Shown piece by piece: positions 1 through 7,663 of a stretch of 12,454 nucleotides of DNA; within the stretch, counting starts at the first letter, position 1; the number at the start of each line of letters is the position of its first letter. Under the pieces are notes generated by a model. The model worked only from the letters and a program-made list of their open reading frames with translations, ran no database searches and was not told the DNA's origin. A program made the position numbers and the translations under genes. Source of the DNA: Nitrospiraceae bacterium (GTDB taxonomy: Bacteria > Nitrospirota > Thermodesulfovibrionia > Thermodesulfovibrionales > UBA9159); the NCBI GenBank assembly GCA_003453735.1, contig DMNE01000459.1, positions 312-12,765 on the forward strand, written 5' to 3'.

Positions 1-1
1 C

Positions 2-377
2 GGCATGCTTATGGGAAGCGAGATCATGCAGTGGTATTCGGACACCCCCTTTGCCGGTGTACATTCCAGAAAAACCGAAGGTTAAGACCGAACTGCCAAA
101 GACAACGAGCAATTCACCTCTCTGCCATATTTCGGTCGGAAAATGGATGAAGGCGGCAAATAAAGAACTCATGAGTCCCGAGAGAAAGGATAGGTGTGCT
201 AGAGTGACGGCGAGTGTCGCCTATCATCTCGTGGAGCTTCTAAATGAATGGAAAGACAATAGGTATAGTACCAAAGGGATCATCCCTTCCAAGTCGTGCG
301 GAATTAATGCGCAACACAATTGCACCGAGTGTCACGGTTCAAACATTCCGACTCCTCCCTTTGCGAAAAAATCATAG
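2..377 (+). pseudogene. Split-Soret-like cytochrome c / C_GCAxxG_C_C family protein, C-terminal part, apparently frameshifted, 5' end outside window
   Basis: This is the 3' end of a gene entering from the left edge. Reading frame 2 from the edge gives GSEIMQWYSDTP and then stops at 68-70, while frame 3 continues with LPVYIPEKPKVKTELP and runs to the stop at 375-377. Removing one C from the CCCCC run at 45-49 joins the two into a continuous WYSDTPLPVYIPEKPK, so I read a one-base insertion (true mutation or sequencing error). The C-terminal part has PLCHISVGKW, then SPERKDRCARVTASVAYHLV, then CTECH, a CxxCH haem c attachment motif close to the C-terminus. From memory this arrangement resembles the C-terminal half of split-Soret cytochrome c proteins, periplasmic redox proteins of sulfate reducers; the N-terminal C_GCAxxG_C_C half would lie outside the window. 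The family name rests on recall, not a search. The frame-3 part alone could be called as a TTG-started ORF at 51, but no ribosome binding site supports that. Confidence 0.5.
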
Positions 378-386
378 TGATCATAA

Positions 387-416
387 CTGGACGGGCGGAG
401 TCTTCCGCCCATCCAG
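387..416 (+). terminator. Hairpin after the cytochrome-like gene, probable terminator
   Basis: CTGGACGGGCGGA (387-399) pairs with TCCGCCCATCCAG (404-416) around a GTCT tetraloop; 12 of 13 positions pair, with one C-A mismatch. It begins 9 bases after the cytochrome stop codon. The downstream sequence is pyrimidine- and T-rich (TTATTTATTCATTTTCC, from about 428) but not a clean U tract, so termination may be weak or Rho-assisted. Confidence 0.55.
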
Positions 417-595
417 TGCCTATCCCTTATTTATTCATTTTCCTCTTCAGAGGATCGCAGTAGATGCTGTCTTAAGGTGGTCGCCTTTACCTCGACGCCA
501 CCAGCTCCAAGAACTCGTCTTTTTCCTTCTGTTTTTTCCCTCAGCCTTTTCCTCTTCCCGGAGGGATGAAGAACTCCCAATAAACGCTTCTTGAT
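417..595. other. Gene-free stretch between two convergent genes
   Basis: Together with the flanking hairpins this makes about 325 bases without a convincing gene (378-703). The plus strand is pyrimidine-rich (runs of T and C around 520-560). Open frames exist on both strands but they encode low-complexity Lys/Arg/Glu-rich or Ser/Pro/Phe-rich peptides, lack ribosome binding sites and run into the terminator hairpins. No repeat or RNA gene was recognised. Confidence 0.5.
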
Positions 596-631
596 AAAAA
601 AAGACCGCCAAGCTATTGACCAGGCGGTCTT
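596..631 (-). terminator. Intrinsic terminator of the porin gene
   Basis: AAGACCGCC (601-609) and GGCGGTCTT (623-631) form a perfect 9-bp stem with a 13-base loop. On the minus strand the stem is followed by seven T (A run at 596-602 on the plus strand), the classic Rho-independent layout. It sits about 70 bases past the porin stop codon at 704-706. Confidence 0.8.
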
Positions 632-703
632 AGGGGTGCTGTCCTTACTGCAGAGGACGCGGCGTGGCGTTTCTCTATTTTCTCTCAGGCAGTTAAGGTC
701 AGA

Positions 704-2077
704 CTAGAGTTTATATTGTAGCTGCCATCTGAAGAATAGTGCATCATTTCTCGAAGAATAAAAGTCTTCAGGGACAAAATATTCCAGCTGTAAAAATCCG
801 TCCAAGTTCTTTGTGAATATATGGCTCAATAAGGCAGTGGGGAGATGTCCCCTGCTGTGGCCGCTGTTGGAGAACATGAAAGAGGGAAGCCCTGATGTGC
901 TCTCTGGCGCCCATAAATACTGATAGGAAAGAGCCAGGCTTGTAGTGGGAGTGAAGTTCAGTTTCGTTGACGCCTTCAATAGTTCCAAATCGGTCCAATA
1001 ACCGGGTATGGGGCCCCCATATTTTTCGGTTTCCAGTATAAGCGTATAGATGATAAGCTCGTTCCAATAAGGATTTCTCGAGAAGAGCGGATCCCATGTT
1101 CCATTCTTGTTGGGGTTGTTCGGGTTGTCACCCGAGAGGTAGACGTAGCGGAGCTCCCATTCCGGCTTCCAACCCACATTTTCGTATTTCCTGCCAACAA
1201 AAGCATATCCGCCGTATCCCCTTCTGTCCTGAAATTCTGATCCGCTGGCGTAAGTACCGAACTGGTAGGCAAATTCACCACCGAGATTCCATCCGCCTGC
1301 AGGGGAAGCAACGATTCTCGCACCGACTGTGTTGAGGAGGAGTTTATTATTCGGCGCGACAGGCTGCTCGGTCTTATATATATAGTAAGGTTCAAAAGCA
1401 ATATTAGCGATCTTGATCCGCCCATAGGCCATATAAGCCTGCTCACTCGAACCGGTTAATTGCTTTTTCGTTCCCTGATAAAGAGAGGGCATGTAGACAT
1501 CTGATTCTGGGTCAGAGATATAGACAAGGTCTGCACTGACATCCTGCGCGAACGTTACCCGTGCCCTTGCAGCGTTGAAATAGAAGGTCCTCGAGCCGTC
1601 ACCCGGTGTACCATCCAGCAGGAGGAATCCCTCGCCATACATGTTAGCGCCGAGAAAGTCCTGGCGCCCAACCCGGAGGTCAACGGGGAGACCGAATATA
1701 TTGTTTGCATCGGCATAGATATTGTCAATGACGAGTTCATCGGCATCATAGGGATCGTTGCTCCCCTCTTCCCCGCGGGGCCTATAGTCGGCAAATCCGT
1801 ACCATTTCATCTCATTCGTGAGCCTGAGGTATGCACCTAAGTTCTGCCCATCATACACACTCCCCCAGAGAGAGGATCTCAGCCGCAAGAAGTTCCTGTC
1901 AGCACCGGGTCCTGTACCCGTACCAGGAGCGCCGAGGGTCACAATATCGTCCCAGATTTCCTGTCTCAGCCTGAAAGAAGACCCATAGTCGAATTTTAGG
2001 TCGTCGGCATATAAGCTGGAAACAAAGACCAAGCTGCCCAACAAGGCAAGAAACGGTAAAAAAGTCTTTTTCACCAT
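704..2077 (-). CDS. Outer-membrane porin, alginate-export family-like
   Basis: Encodes about 457 residues. The N-terminus MVKKTFLPFLALLGSLVFVS is a typical Sec signal peptide with a likely cleavage after SLYA (residue 24). The mature part is rich in alternating aromatic/polar strands with Gly/Asn/Asp turns. It contains RLRQEIWDD near the start of the mature protein, then GRQDFLGANMYGEGFLLLDG and SRTFYFNAARARVTF, which resemble the alginate-export (AlgE-like) beta-barrel family found in many anaerobes. The barrel ends FFRWQLQYKL, a plausible terminal strand, although the last residue is Leu rather than the usual Phe/Trp. It would allow passive diffusion of small solutes across the outer membrane; the substrate cannot be told, and 'alginate' should not be taken literally. 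The start at 2077 was chosen because GGAGGGGAGC lies directly upstream and the signal peptide starts there; the frame is open 50 codons further up to 2227, but that extension has no signal character. It is divergent from the hydrolase/ior run and has its own terminator. Confidence 0.8.
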   Translation of the reverse strand: MVKKTFLPFLALLGSLVFVSSLYADDLKFDYGSSFRLRQEIWDDIVTLGAPGTGTGPGADRNFLRLRSSLWGSVYDGQNLGAYLRLTNEMKWYGFADYRPRGEEGSNDPYDADELVIDNIYADANNIFGLPVDLRVGRQDFLGANMYGEGFLLLDGTPGDGSRTFYFNAARARVTFAQDVSADLVYISDPESDVYMPSLYQGTKKQLTGSSEQAYMAYGRIKIANIAFEPYYIYKTEQPVAPNNKLLLNTVGARIVASPAGGWNLGGEFAYQFGTYASGSEFQDRRGYGGYAFVGRKYENVGWKPEWELRYVYLSGDNPNNPNKNGTWDPLFSRNPYWNELIIYTLILETEKYGGPIPGYWTDLELLKASTKLNFTPTTSLALSYQYLWAPESTSGLPSFMFSNSGHSRGHLPTALLSHIFTKNLDGFLQLEYFVPEDFYSSRNDALFFRWQLQYKL

Positions 2078-2368
2078 GCTCCCCTCCATGTAGAGTTTTT
2101 TCTCTAAGGCCATATCCATAATCTTAAAGCCGTATTCATTTCGCGCGTATATGGGAAAATGCAACGCAAAGTGTCCTGCCTTGATGCGTGCTAGAAATAA
2201 TAAGTATAAGGTTCTCCGGAATGCCAATATAAATTGCTAATGATTCTATAAAGATTATTAATTGGTTAGAGCGTTCGGGCTAGATGAATTCCTCCGCTCA
2301 GGGTATAATAATTGCTTATAATCATGTCACTGCTTCCGCATAAAAAAAATGTCTGTATTGTCCATGAT
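2078..2368. promoter_or_regulatory. Divergent intergenic region between porin and hydrolase
   Basis: AT-rich spacer that must hold promoters for both directions. On the minus strand a TTGGCA (plus-strand 2222-2227) and a TATTAT (plus-strand 2197-2202) are 19 bases apart, a loose sigma-70 match for the porin. On the plus strand there is a perfect TATAAT at 2304-2309, but I see no acceptable -35 hexamer 16-18 bases upstream. The porin has a strong ribosome binding site at its end of the region. No sigma-54 motif was seen. Confidence 0.3.
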
Positions 2369-3166
2369 ATGAACGGAATCATTGATTTTCATACCCATGC
2401 CTTTCCTGATGAGTTGTCAGAGCGGGCAATGAAGATCCTTGAGGAGGAAGGGGGAATCAAGGCAAGCCTTGACGGCAGGGTTTCTTCGCTTCTCCATTCG
2501 ATGGACAGATACGGCATAGAAAAAAGTATTGTCTGCTCAATAGCTACGAAGCCGTCACAGTTTGATCCCATTATGGAGTGGTGTGAAAAAATCAGGTCAG
2601 AGAGGATCATCCCATTGCCTTCTCTACATCCCGGCGACCCTCAGTTTTCGGAGAGAATTTCACGGATCAAGGGCGAAGGGTTCAAAGGAATAAAGTTCCA
2701 TCCCTATTACCAGGATTTTGTGATGGATGACGAACAGATCTTTCCCCTCTATGAAAAAATAGAGAGAGAAAACCTTATTGTCGTAATGCATACCGGCTTT
2801 GATTTTGCTTTTGAAAAGATACGGAAGGCAGACCCTCTTAAGATACTGAGGGTGATGAAGACCTTTCCGGATATGAAAATGGTAACAACACATTTGGGGG
2901 CTTGGGATGACTGGGACGAGGTCGAAAAACATCTTGTCGGAAAAAAGATCTATATGGAGATATCATTTTCCCTCGAATATCTGGAAAGAGATGTCGCCAA
3001 GCGTATCATCCTTGACCACCCTAAAGATCATATCGTTTTCGGGACAGATTCTCCCTGGACTGACCAGGGGAAAACGTTGTCCTTGTTGCACGAACTCGGA
3101 CTGGGCGATGATCTTGAAAAAGGCATATTAAGAGACAACGCACTTAACCTGCTCAATTCTGTCTGA
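2369..3166 (+). CDS. Metal-dependent hydrolase, amidohydrolase superfamily (TIM barrel, COG2159-like)
   Basis: 265 residues. Starting at ATG 2369 the protein opens with MNGIIDFHTHAFPDE, the usual strand-1 start with the metal-binding HxH (His8, His10). Further superfamily signatures follow in order: GIKFHPYYQDF (His111), VVMHTGFDF (His141), MVTTHLGAW (His175) and IVFGTDSPW (Asp227), which together make up the expected metal and catalytic set. Length fits the small cytoplasmic 'amidohydrolase 2' proteins, relatives of ACMSD-type decarboxylases and lactone or amide hydrolases; the substrate is not predictable. The frame is open upstream to an ATG at 2324 and further to 2312, but that extension is not typical of the family; no start has a good Shine-Dalgarno. 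It lies 88 bases ahead of iorA on the same strand and may be cotranscribed, so a role in aryl or 2-oxo acid metabolism is possible but only inferred from position. Confidence 0.8.
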   Translation: MNGIIDFHTHAFPDELSERAMKILEEEGGIKASLDGRVSSLLHSMDRYGIEKSIVCSIATKPSQFDPIMEWCEKIRSERIIPLPSLHPGDPQFSERISRIKGEGFKGIKFHPYYQDFVMDDEQIFPLYEKIERENLIVVMHTGFDFAFEKIRKADPLKILRVMKTFPDMKMVTTHLGAWDDWDEVEKHLVGKKIYMEISFSLEYLERDVAKRIILDHPKDHIVFGTDSPWTDQGKTLSLLHELGLGDDLEKGILRDNALNLLNSV

Positions 3167-3254
3167 CTATGGAGTGTCAAACGTCGTCCTTGCCATCGGT
3201 TGAAAATAACGTCTTGGTGTGATAACCTACACCCAAAATTTTATACTGGAAAGC

Positions 3255-5087
3255 ATGGAAGCAAAGAGTTCTGTCGAGGAAAAGGTATTACTTTCAGGGA
3301 ATGAAGCCATAGCTCTCGGGGCGCATGAAGCTGGGGTGAAAGTCGCTTCAGCCTATCCCGGAACTCCCTCAACGGAGATACTCGAGAATCTCTCTACGTA
3401 TAAAGGGATCTATACGGAATGGGCTCCCAACGAGAAGGTTGCTGTCGAGGTGGCTTTAGGAGCCTCGTTTGCGGGGGTGAGGGCGCTCGCTTCCATGAAA
3501 CATGTTGGCCTTAATATCGCAGCAGATCCCCTGTTTACGTCGGCGTATACGGGGGTGAGGGGAGGACTTGTTATCATTACTGCCGATGACCCTGAGATGC
3601 ACAGTTCCCAGAACGAACAGGACAATAGGAATTATGCCTTTGCTGCAAAGATACCGATGCTGGAGCCTTCGGATCCTGCTGAGGCAAAAGAATTTCTCAA
3701 GATCGCCTTTGAAATCAGCGAGGAGTTTGATACTCCCGTGTTGTTTAGGAGCACCACAAGAGTTTCACATGTGAAGGGTCTTGTTTCAACTGGTGAGGTT
3801 CAATCCTCAAAGGGAAAAGCAAGCATCGAAAAGATGCCTGAAAAGTTTGTCATGCTTCCGGCAAATGCCAGGAAAAGGAGGAGAGAGCTCGAAAAGAGGA
3901 TGGAAAAATTGCGGGCCCTTGCCGAGAATTTTGCCGAGAACAAGATCGAGTGGGGCGACAAAACGAAAGGGTTTATTACATCGGGGGTTTCCTATCTCTA
4001 TGTGAAAGAGGCCTTTCCCGAGGCATCCGTGCTTAAATTAGGGATGGTCTACCCTTTCCCCGAAAAAATGCTGAAGAGTTTTGCAAGGGAGATAGATGAG
4101 GTATTCATCGTCGAAGAACTCGATCCCTTTATCGAATTGCATGTGAAGGCTATGGGTATTGGGTGCAAAGGAAAAGAACTTATCCCCGCTTACGGGGAAT
4201 TGAATCCGCATATTGTCAGGAAAGCCATAAAAGGAGACGGAAAAGAGAATCTCTTTGAGCCGATGGAGATACCCCAGCGCCCCCCCAATCTCTGTCCCGG
4301 TTGTCCCCATCGCGGGGTCTTCCATGCGATATCGAGACTCGGTGTTTTTGTTTCAGGGGACATTGGCTGCTATACCCTGGCCGCATTAAAGCCCCTTTCT
4401 GCAATGGATTCCTGTGTGTGCATGGGAGCAAGCATCGGTATCGCTTTCGGAATGGAAAAGGCACTCGGAAAGGAAGCCCTTGGCAAGATTATTGCCGTTA
4501 TCGGAGATTCTACCTTCATCCACTCCGGGATAACCGGACTTATCGATATTGTTTACAATAGGGGATTTACAACGGTCGTCATTCTCGATAACAGGACCAC
4601 AGCAATGACAGGTCACCAGCCGAACCCCTCAACCGGGCAGACGATTGCCGGAGATTACAGCACCGTTATAGACCTCGAGGCTATCTGCAGGGCCATAGGA
4701 GTTACCCATGTGCGTACCGTAAACCCCAATGATGTGGAGACGACCTATAAGGTGTTGAAGCAGGAGGTGGAACGACCTGAGCCATCAGTGGTCATCACGA
4801 GATATCCCTGCGTTCTTTTGCCCGAAATGAGGAAGAGGAAGGATAAACCCCGCTACATGATCATTCAAAAGAACTGTACGGGTTGCCGATCTTGTGTGAA
4901 GCTTGGTTGTCCTGCGATTGAATGGGTCCCGGTGACCGAGCAGGAGGCTAAAGACCTAGGATTTAAAGTGAAGCAGAAAGGCTATTCACGTATCAACGTC
5001 GTCCTCTGCGACGGGTGCGGACAGTGCGTAACGCTTTGCAAATTCAACGCTATTGTATTGGACGAAAGCGATCGTGAAAAGCGGTAA
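3255..5087 (+). CDS. iorA: Indolepyruvate ferredoxin oxidoreductase, alpha subunit
   Basis: 610 residues, cytoplasmic. With IorB it oxidatively decarboxylates aryl pyruvates plus CoA to arylacetyl-CoA, CO2 and reduced ferredoxin; the reaction is reversible. The N-terminal domain begins LLSGNEAIALGAHEAGVKVA followed by SAYPGTPSTEI (about 32-42), the hallmark of the family. CPGCPHR (347-353) precedes the thiamine-diphosphate domain, where GDS (417-419) and N446 frame the cofactor-binding motif. Two 4Fe-4S sites close the protein: C541, C544, C547, C552 (CTGCRSCVKLGCP) and C585, C588, C591, C595 (CDGCGQCVTLCK); the second has Lys where Pro usually follows the last Cys. Length is normal. ATG 3255 was chosen because the family starts just before LLSGNEA; GTG 3219 is an in-frame alternative adding 12 residues. 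Neither has a strong ribosome binding site. Its 3' end overlaps iorB. Confidence 0.93.
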   Translation: MEAKSSVEEKVLLSGNEAIALGAHEAGVKVASAYPGTPSTEILENLSTYKGIYTEWAPNEKVAVEVALGASFAGVRALASMKHVGLNIAADPLFTSAYTGVRGGLVIITADDPEMHSSQNEQDNRNYAFAAKIPMLEPSDPAEAKEFLKIAFEISEEFDTPVLFRSTTRVSHVKGLVSTGEVQSSKGKASIEKMPEKFVMLPANARKRRRELEKRMEKLRALAENFAENKIEWGDKTKGFITSGVSYLYVKEAFPEASVLKLGMVYPFPEKMLKSFAREIDEVFIVEELDPFIELHVKAMGIGCKGKELIPAYGELNPHIVRKAIKGDGKENLFEPMEIPQRPPNLCPGCPHRGVFHAISRLGVFVSGDIGCYTLAALKPLSAMDSCVCMGASIGIAFGMEKALGKEALGKIIAVIGDSTFIHSGITGLIDIVYNRGFTTVVILDNRTTAMTGHQPNPSTGQTIAGDYSTVIDLEAICRAIGVTHVRTVNPNDVETTYKVLKQEVERPEPSVVITRYPCVLLPEMRKRKDKPRYMIIQKNCTGCRSCVKLGCPAIEWVPVTEQEAKDLGFKVKQKGYSRINVVLCDGCGQCVTLCKFNAIVLDESDREKR

Positions 5088-5697
5088 TGTCATATTCTGT
5101 GGAGTAGGCGGACAGGGGATACTCTTTGCCAGCGAGATTACGTCATTCGTCCTGATGAAGTCAGGGTTTGATGTAAAAAAGAGCGAGGTACACGGTATGG
5201 CTCAGCGGGGCGGCTCGGTTGTTGCTCATCTGAGATATGGCGAGAAGATATACTCTCCGCTAATTGAGCCGGGAACGGTTGATATCGAGGTTGCCTTTGA
5301 GATGCTCGAATCCGTTCGGTATCTTCCCTATCTAAAGCAAGAGAGCAGGCTGATTGTCAATATGCAGAAAATATTACCCTCTTCTGTCGTCACAGGTGCC
5401 GAGAGATACCCCGATGATGTACTGGCTGAACTTCGGAAGCGGGGGCTCGCCGTTTTTCCGATTGATGCCTACGAAACAGCAAAATCCCTTGGAGAGATAC
5501 GGGCGGTCAATATGGTATTGATAGGAGCCCTTTCGGTTTTTCTCCCGGCAAAAGATGGGGCGTTTCTTGCTGTGATCAGGGAGAGAGTTCAAGAGAAGTT
5601 TCTCGGAGTCAATATGGCCGCTTTTAATAAGGGGAGGGACATAATCAAAAGGATGCAAGACGAGGGAGACCGGACGCACGATAAAATCTTAGCATGA
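5074..5697 (+). CDS. iorB: Indolepyruvate ferredoxin oxidoreductase, beta subunit
   Basis: 207 residues from GTG 5074, the gamma-type domain of the 2-oxoacid:ferredoxin oxidoreductase family, partner of IorA. It opens MKSGNVIFCGVGGQGILFAS, with the glycine-rich GVGGQG (10-15) near the N-terminus as usual, followed by SEVHGMAQRGGSVVAHLRYG, a segment conserved in IorB and PorG-like proteins. A TTG at 5053 would extend the frame by 7 residues, but GTG 5074 gives the normal family start and has GGACGAAAG just upstream. It overlaps the end of iorA by 14 bases, which suggests translational coupling and fixed subunit ratio. Confidence 0.92.
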   Translation: MKSGNVIFCGVGGQGILFASEITSFVLMKSGFDVKKSEVHGMAQRGGSVVAHLRYGEKIYSPLIEPGTVDIEVAFEMLESVRYLPYLKQESRLIVNMQKILPSSVVTGAERYPDDVLAELRKRGLAVFPIDAYETAKSLGEIRAVNMVLIGALSVFLPAKDGAFLAVIRERVQEKFLGVNMAAFNKGRDIIKRMQDEGDRTHDKILA

Positions 5698-5736
5698 ATT
5701 ATGAAGGGGAAAGATTGAGGAGGTTCATGAGCAACC

Positions 5737-7038
5737 ATGATATGGAATGAGGAATTTGAGACACTCCCCCGAGAGGCGTTGGAAGCGCTTCAGCTGAAAA
5801 GGCTCAAGGCGCTTATTGAAAAGGAGTATGCTGTCGTTCCCCACTATCGTCAGAAAATGGATGAAGCCGGTGTTAAACCTTCTGACATCAAAAACCTTCA
5901 TGATTTGCGTAAGCTGCCCTTTACGACAAAGGAGGATTTGAGGAAGAACTATCCCTTCGGGTTATTTGCTGTTTCCTTTGAGCGGGTAGTACGGATCCAT
6001 GCATCGTCCGGAACCACCGGAAAGCCGACGGTTGTCGGATATACGAAGCGTGATATCGATTCATGGGCAGAGCTGATGGCAAGGACTCTTTCTGCCGGCG
6101 GTGCCCATCAGGGGGACGTTGTTCATAATGCATATGGATACGGGCTTTTTACCGGAGGACTGGGCGCGCATTACGGGGCAGAGAGACTCGGTGCCGCGGT
6201 TATTCCGATCTCTGGTGGAAACACAAAGAGACAAATCATGATCATGCAGGATTTCGGCTCTACGGTGTTGCTCTGCACCCCCTCGTACGCGTTGAATATT
6301 GCCGATGTTATGAAGGAAATGGATATAGATCCGTCTTCCCTGAAGCTTCGTGTCGGTCTCTTTGGTGCAGAGCCATGGAGTGAGAACATGAGGGAGGAGA
6401 TCGAGAAGAAACTCAGGATAAAAGCTTTAGACATTTACGGACTGAGCGAGGTCATGGGACCAGGTGTAGCCAGTGAATGTATCGAAGGCAAGAGGGGCCT
6501 CCATGTCTTCGAGGATCACTTCATCCCTGAGATCATCAACCCGGAGACCGGGGAGGTCGTTGGCCCCGGAGCACTGGGAGAGCTTGTCTTTACGACGATT
6601 ACAAAAGAGGCATTCCCTGTCGTGCGGTACAGGACGCGGGACATGTCACGCTTGATCCCTGAATCGTGTACATGCGGGAGGACTTTTTACCGGATGCAGA
6701 GGATAACAGGGAGAAGCGATGATATGCTTATCATCAGGGGTGTCAACGTCTTTCCTTCACAAATAGAGCATGTTCTGATGAGTATTGAGGGGGTTGAACC
6801 TCACTATCAGATAATCGTTGATCGGGAGGGCTCCCTAGATGTCATGGAAGTTCAAGTGGAGATCAGCGAGAAGATGTTCTCTGATGAAGTCAAGGTCCTT
6901 GAACGTCTCGGTAAGCGTATCGAAAGGGAGATAAAGGACCTCCTCGGTATTTCCTGCAAGGTCAAACTCGTTGAGCCAAAGACTATCCAGCGGAGCGAGG
7001 GAAAAGCACAGAGGGTTACAGACAAAAGAAAGATCTAG
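5737..7038 (+). CDS. paaK: Phenylacetate-CoA ligase (AMP-forming)
   Basis: 433 residues, the normal PaaK length. It activates phenylacetate or a related aryl acid with ATP and CoA to the acyl-CoA, AMP and pyrophosphate in the cytoplasm. Signatures in order: SSGTTGKP (90-97, phosphate-binding loop), YGLSE (234-238), VRYRTRD (296-302), [20 protein letters not shown] (325-344, hinge region) and a C-terminal SEGKAQRV with the candidate catalytic Lys423. A pair C311/C313 sits where family members often have a CxCG element. The start [20 protein letters not shown] matches the family. GAGGAGG at 5717-5723 lies 13 bases from this ATG, longer than usual; ATG 5727 is closer but opens a frame of only seven codons. 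It follows iorB by 39 bases and precedes the ACT gene by 11. Ior-adjacent ligases like this are common; here it could feed arylacetyl-CoA into IorAB or recycle leaked aryl acids. Confidence 0.93.
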   Translation: MIWNEEFETLPREALEALQLKRLKALIEKEYAVVPHYRQKMDEAGVKPSDIKNLHDLRKLPFTTKEDLRKNYPFGLFAVSFERVVRIHASSGTTGKPTVVGYTKRDIDSWAELMARTLSAGGAHQGDVVHNAYGYGLFTGGLGAHYGAERLGAAVIPISGGNTKRQIMIMQDFGSTVLLCTPSYALNIADVMKEMDIDPSSLKLRVGLFGAEPWSENMREEIEKKLRIKALDIYGLSEVMGPGVASECIEGKRGLHVFEDHFIPEIINPETGEVVGPGALGELVFTTITKEAFPVVRYRTRDMSRLIPESCTCGRTFYRMQRITGRSDDMLIIRGVNVFPSQIEHVLMSIEGVEPHYQIIVDREGSLDVMEVQVEISEKMFSDEVKVLERLGKRIEREIKDLLGISCKVKLVEPKTIQRSEGKAQRVTDKRKI

Positions 7039-7049
7039 AAGGGGGGTAT

Positions 7050-7481
7050 ATGAAGGTCGAACAGATATCCATATTTCTTGAGAACAAGTCAGGCAGGCTC
7101 GCTGAGGTTGCCAGCGTTCTTGCTGAGGCTGGAGTAAACATACGGGCACTTTCTCTCGCCGACACCACTGACTTCGGGATACTAAGGCTCATCGTCAATG
7201 ATACGGAAAAAGCAAAAAAGGTACTAAAGGACAGCGGATTTACCGTCGGAAAGACCGAGGTAATAGCGGTTGAGGTTTCGGATAGACCTGGAGGGCTGGC
7301 TCATATCCTTAACGTTATGAAGGATGAAAGCATAAATGTGGAATATATGTATGCTTTTGTACAGAAGAGCGGGGGTAATGCCATTATCATATTTCGCTTT
7401 GATGAGCTTGAGAAGGCGATCGATATATTACAGGAAGCGGGTATCAGGATCTTAAAGGGAGAAGAAGTCTATGCCCTGTAG
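7050..7481 (+). CDS. Tandem ACT-domain protein, probable amino-acid sensor
   Basis: 143 residues made of two ACT domains and nothing else: residues 1 to about 66 ([20 protein letters not shown], with the ligand-site pattern [20 protein letters not shown]) and about 70 to 140 ([20 protein letters not shown], with [20 protein letters not shown]). ACT domains bind amino acids, and stand-alone tandem ACT proteins commonly sit next to iorAB and paaK, where they are thought to sense the aromatic or branched amino acid concerned; the ligand here is an inference. No catalytic or DNA-binding domain is present, so any regulation would be by protein-protein contact. AAGGGGGG (7039-7046) is a strong ribosome binding site for ATG 7050. 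Confidence 0.87.
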   Translation: MKVEQISIFLENKSGRLAEVASVLAEAGVNIRALSLADTTDFGILRLIVNDTEKAKKVLKDSGFTVGKTEVIAVEVSDRPGGLAHILNVMKDESINVEYMYAFVQKSGGNAIIIFRFDELEKAIDILQEAGIRILKGEEVYAL

Positions 7482-7504
7482 GTTCCGCTTTGACTGTCCA
7501 TGAA

Positions 7505-7624
7505 GGCTTCGTGGGAACCGGCGGAGTGTTCAACTTCTCACTGGATGACCACAACGGTCTTGACATCGATTCATTTGAGATGCTCACTATCAAAAATGGA
7601 AAGTTTGTCGTATTCGTGAAATAG
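7505..7624 (+). pseudogene. Remnant of a second LivK-like binding protein (C-terminal 39 codons)
   Basis: The frame from 7505 reads GFVGTGGVFNF, then DHNGLDI, then FEM-T-K-G-F and ends with TAG at 7622-7624. It aligns without gaps to the last 39 residues of the intact binding protein at 8808-8927 (GFIGTAGVFNFSPTDHNGLD...), with 24 of 39 identical by my count. The DNA is clearly more diverged than a recent duplication would give. The similarity begins within about 25 bases of the ACT stop codon, so nearly all of the gene, with its start and signal peptide, is gone. I see no start codon or ribosome binding site of its own. The simplest reading is that a paralogous livK once stood between the ACT gene and the present livK and was lost by deletion, leaving its 3' end. 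Confidence 0.8.
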
Positions 7625-7663
7625 GTTGGTACACGGTTTATCGACTGCAGGGGATTTGGTCTG

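Noticed and set aside
244..594. 116-codon plus-strand open frame
   Set aside because: It overlaps the cytochrome remnant out of frame, runs through the hairpin at 387-416, has low-complexity Ser/Pro/Phe composition and no ribosome binding site.
417..600. Lys/Arg/Glu-rich open frames on the minus strand
   Set aside because: They run out of the porin's terminator, have no start with a ribosome binding site and resemble no family I know.
976..1446. 156-codon minus-strand open frame inside the porin
   Set aside because: It is a shifted-frame shadow of the porin, which has a signal peptide, ribosome binding site and family motifs.
2078..2227. 50-codon N-terminal extension of the porin
   Set aside because: The extension contains no signal peptide; the real signal and a GGAGG site are at 2077.
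2304..2309. TATAAT as the hydrolase promoter
   Set aside because: Perfect -10 hexamer but no acceptable -35 at 16-18 bases and no extended -10; mentioned in the intergenic entry but not called as a promoter.
3219..3254. GTG start of iorA 12 codons upstream
   Set aside because: The extra residues are not seen at the family N-terminus and no ribosome binding site precedes the GTG; kept only as an alternative.
3167..3254. Promoter in the hydrolase-iorA gap (TTGAAA 3200-3205 or TATACT 3242-3247)
   Set aside because: Spacer lengths (about 15 or 21) do not fit, and TATACT would leave almost no leader before the start codon.
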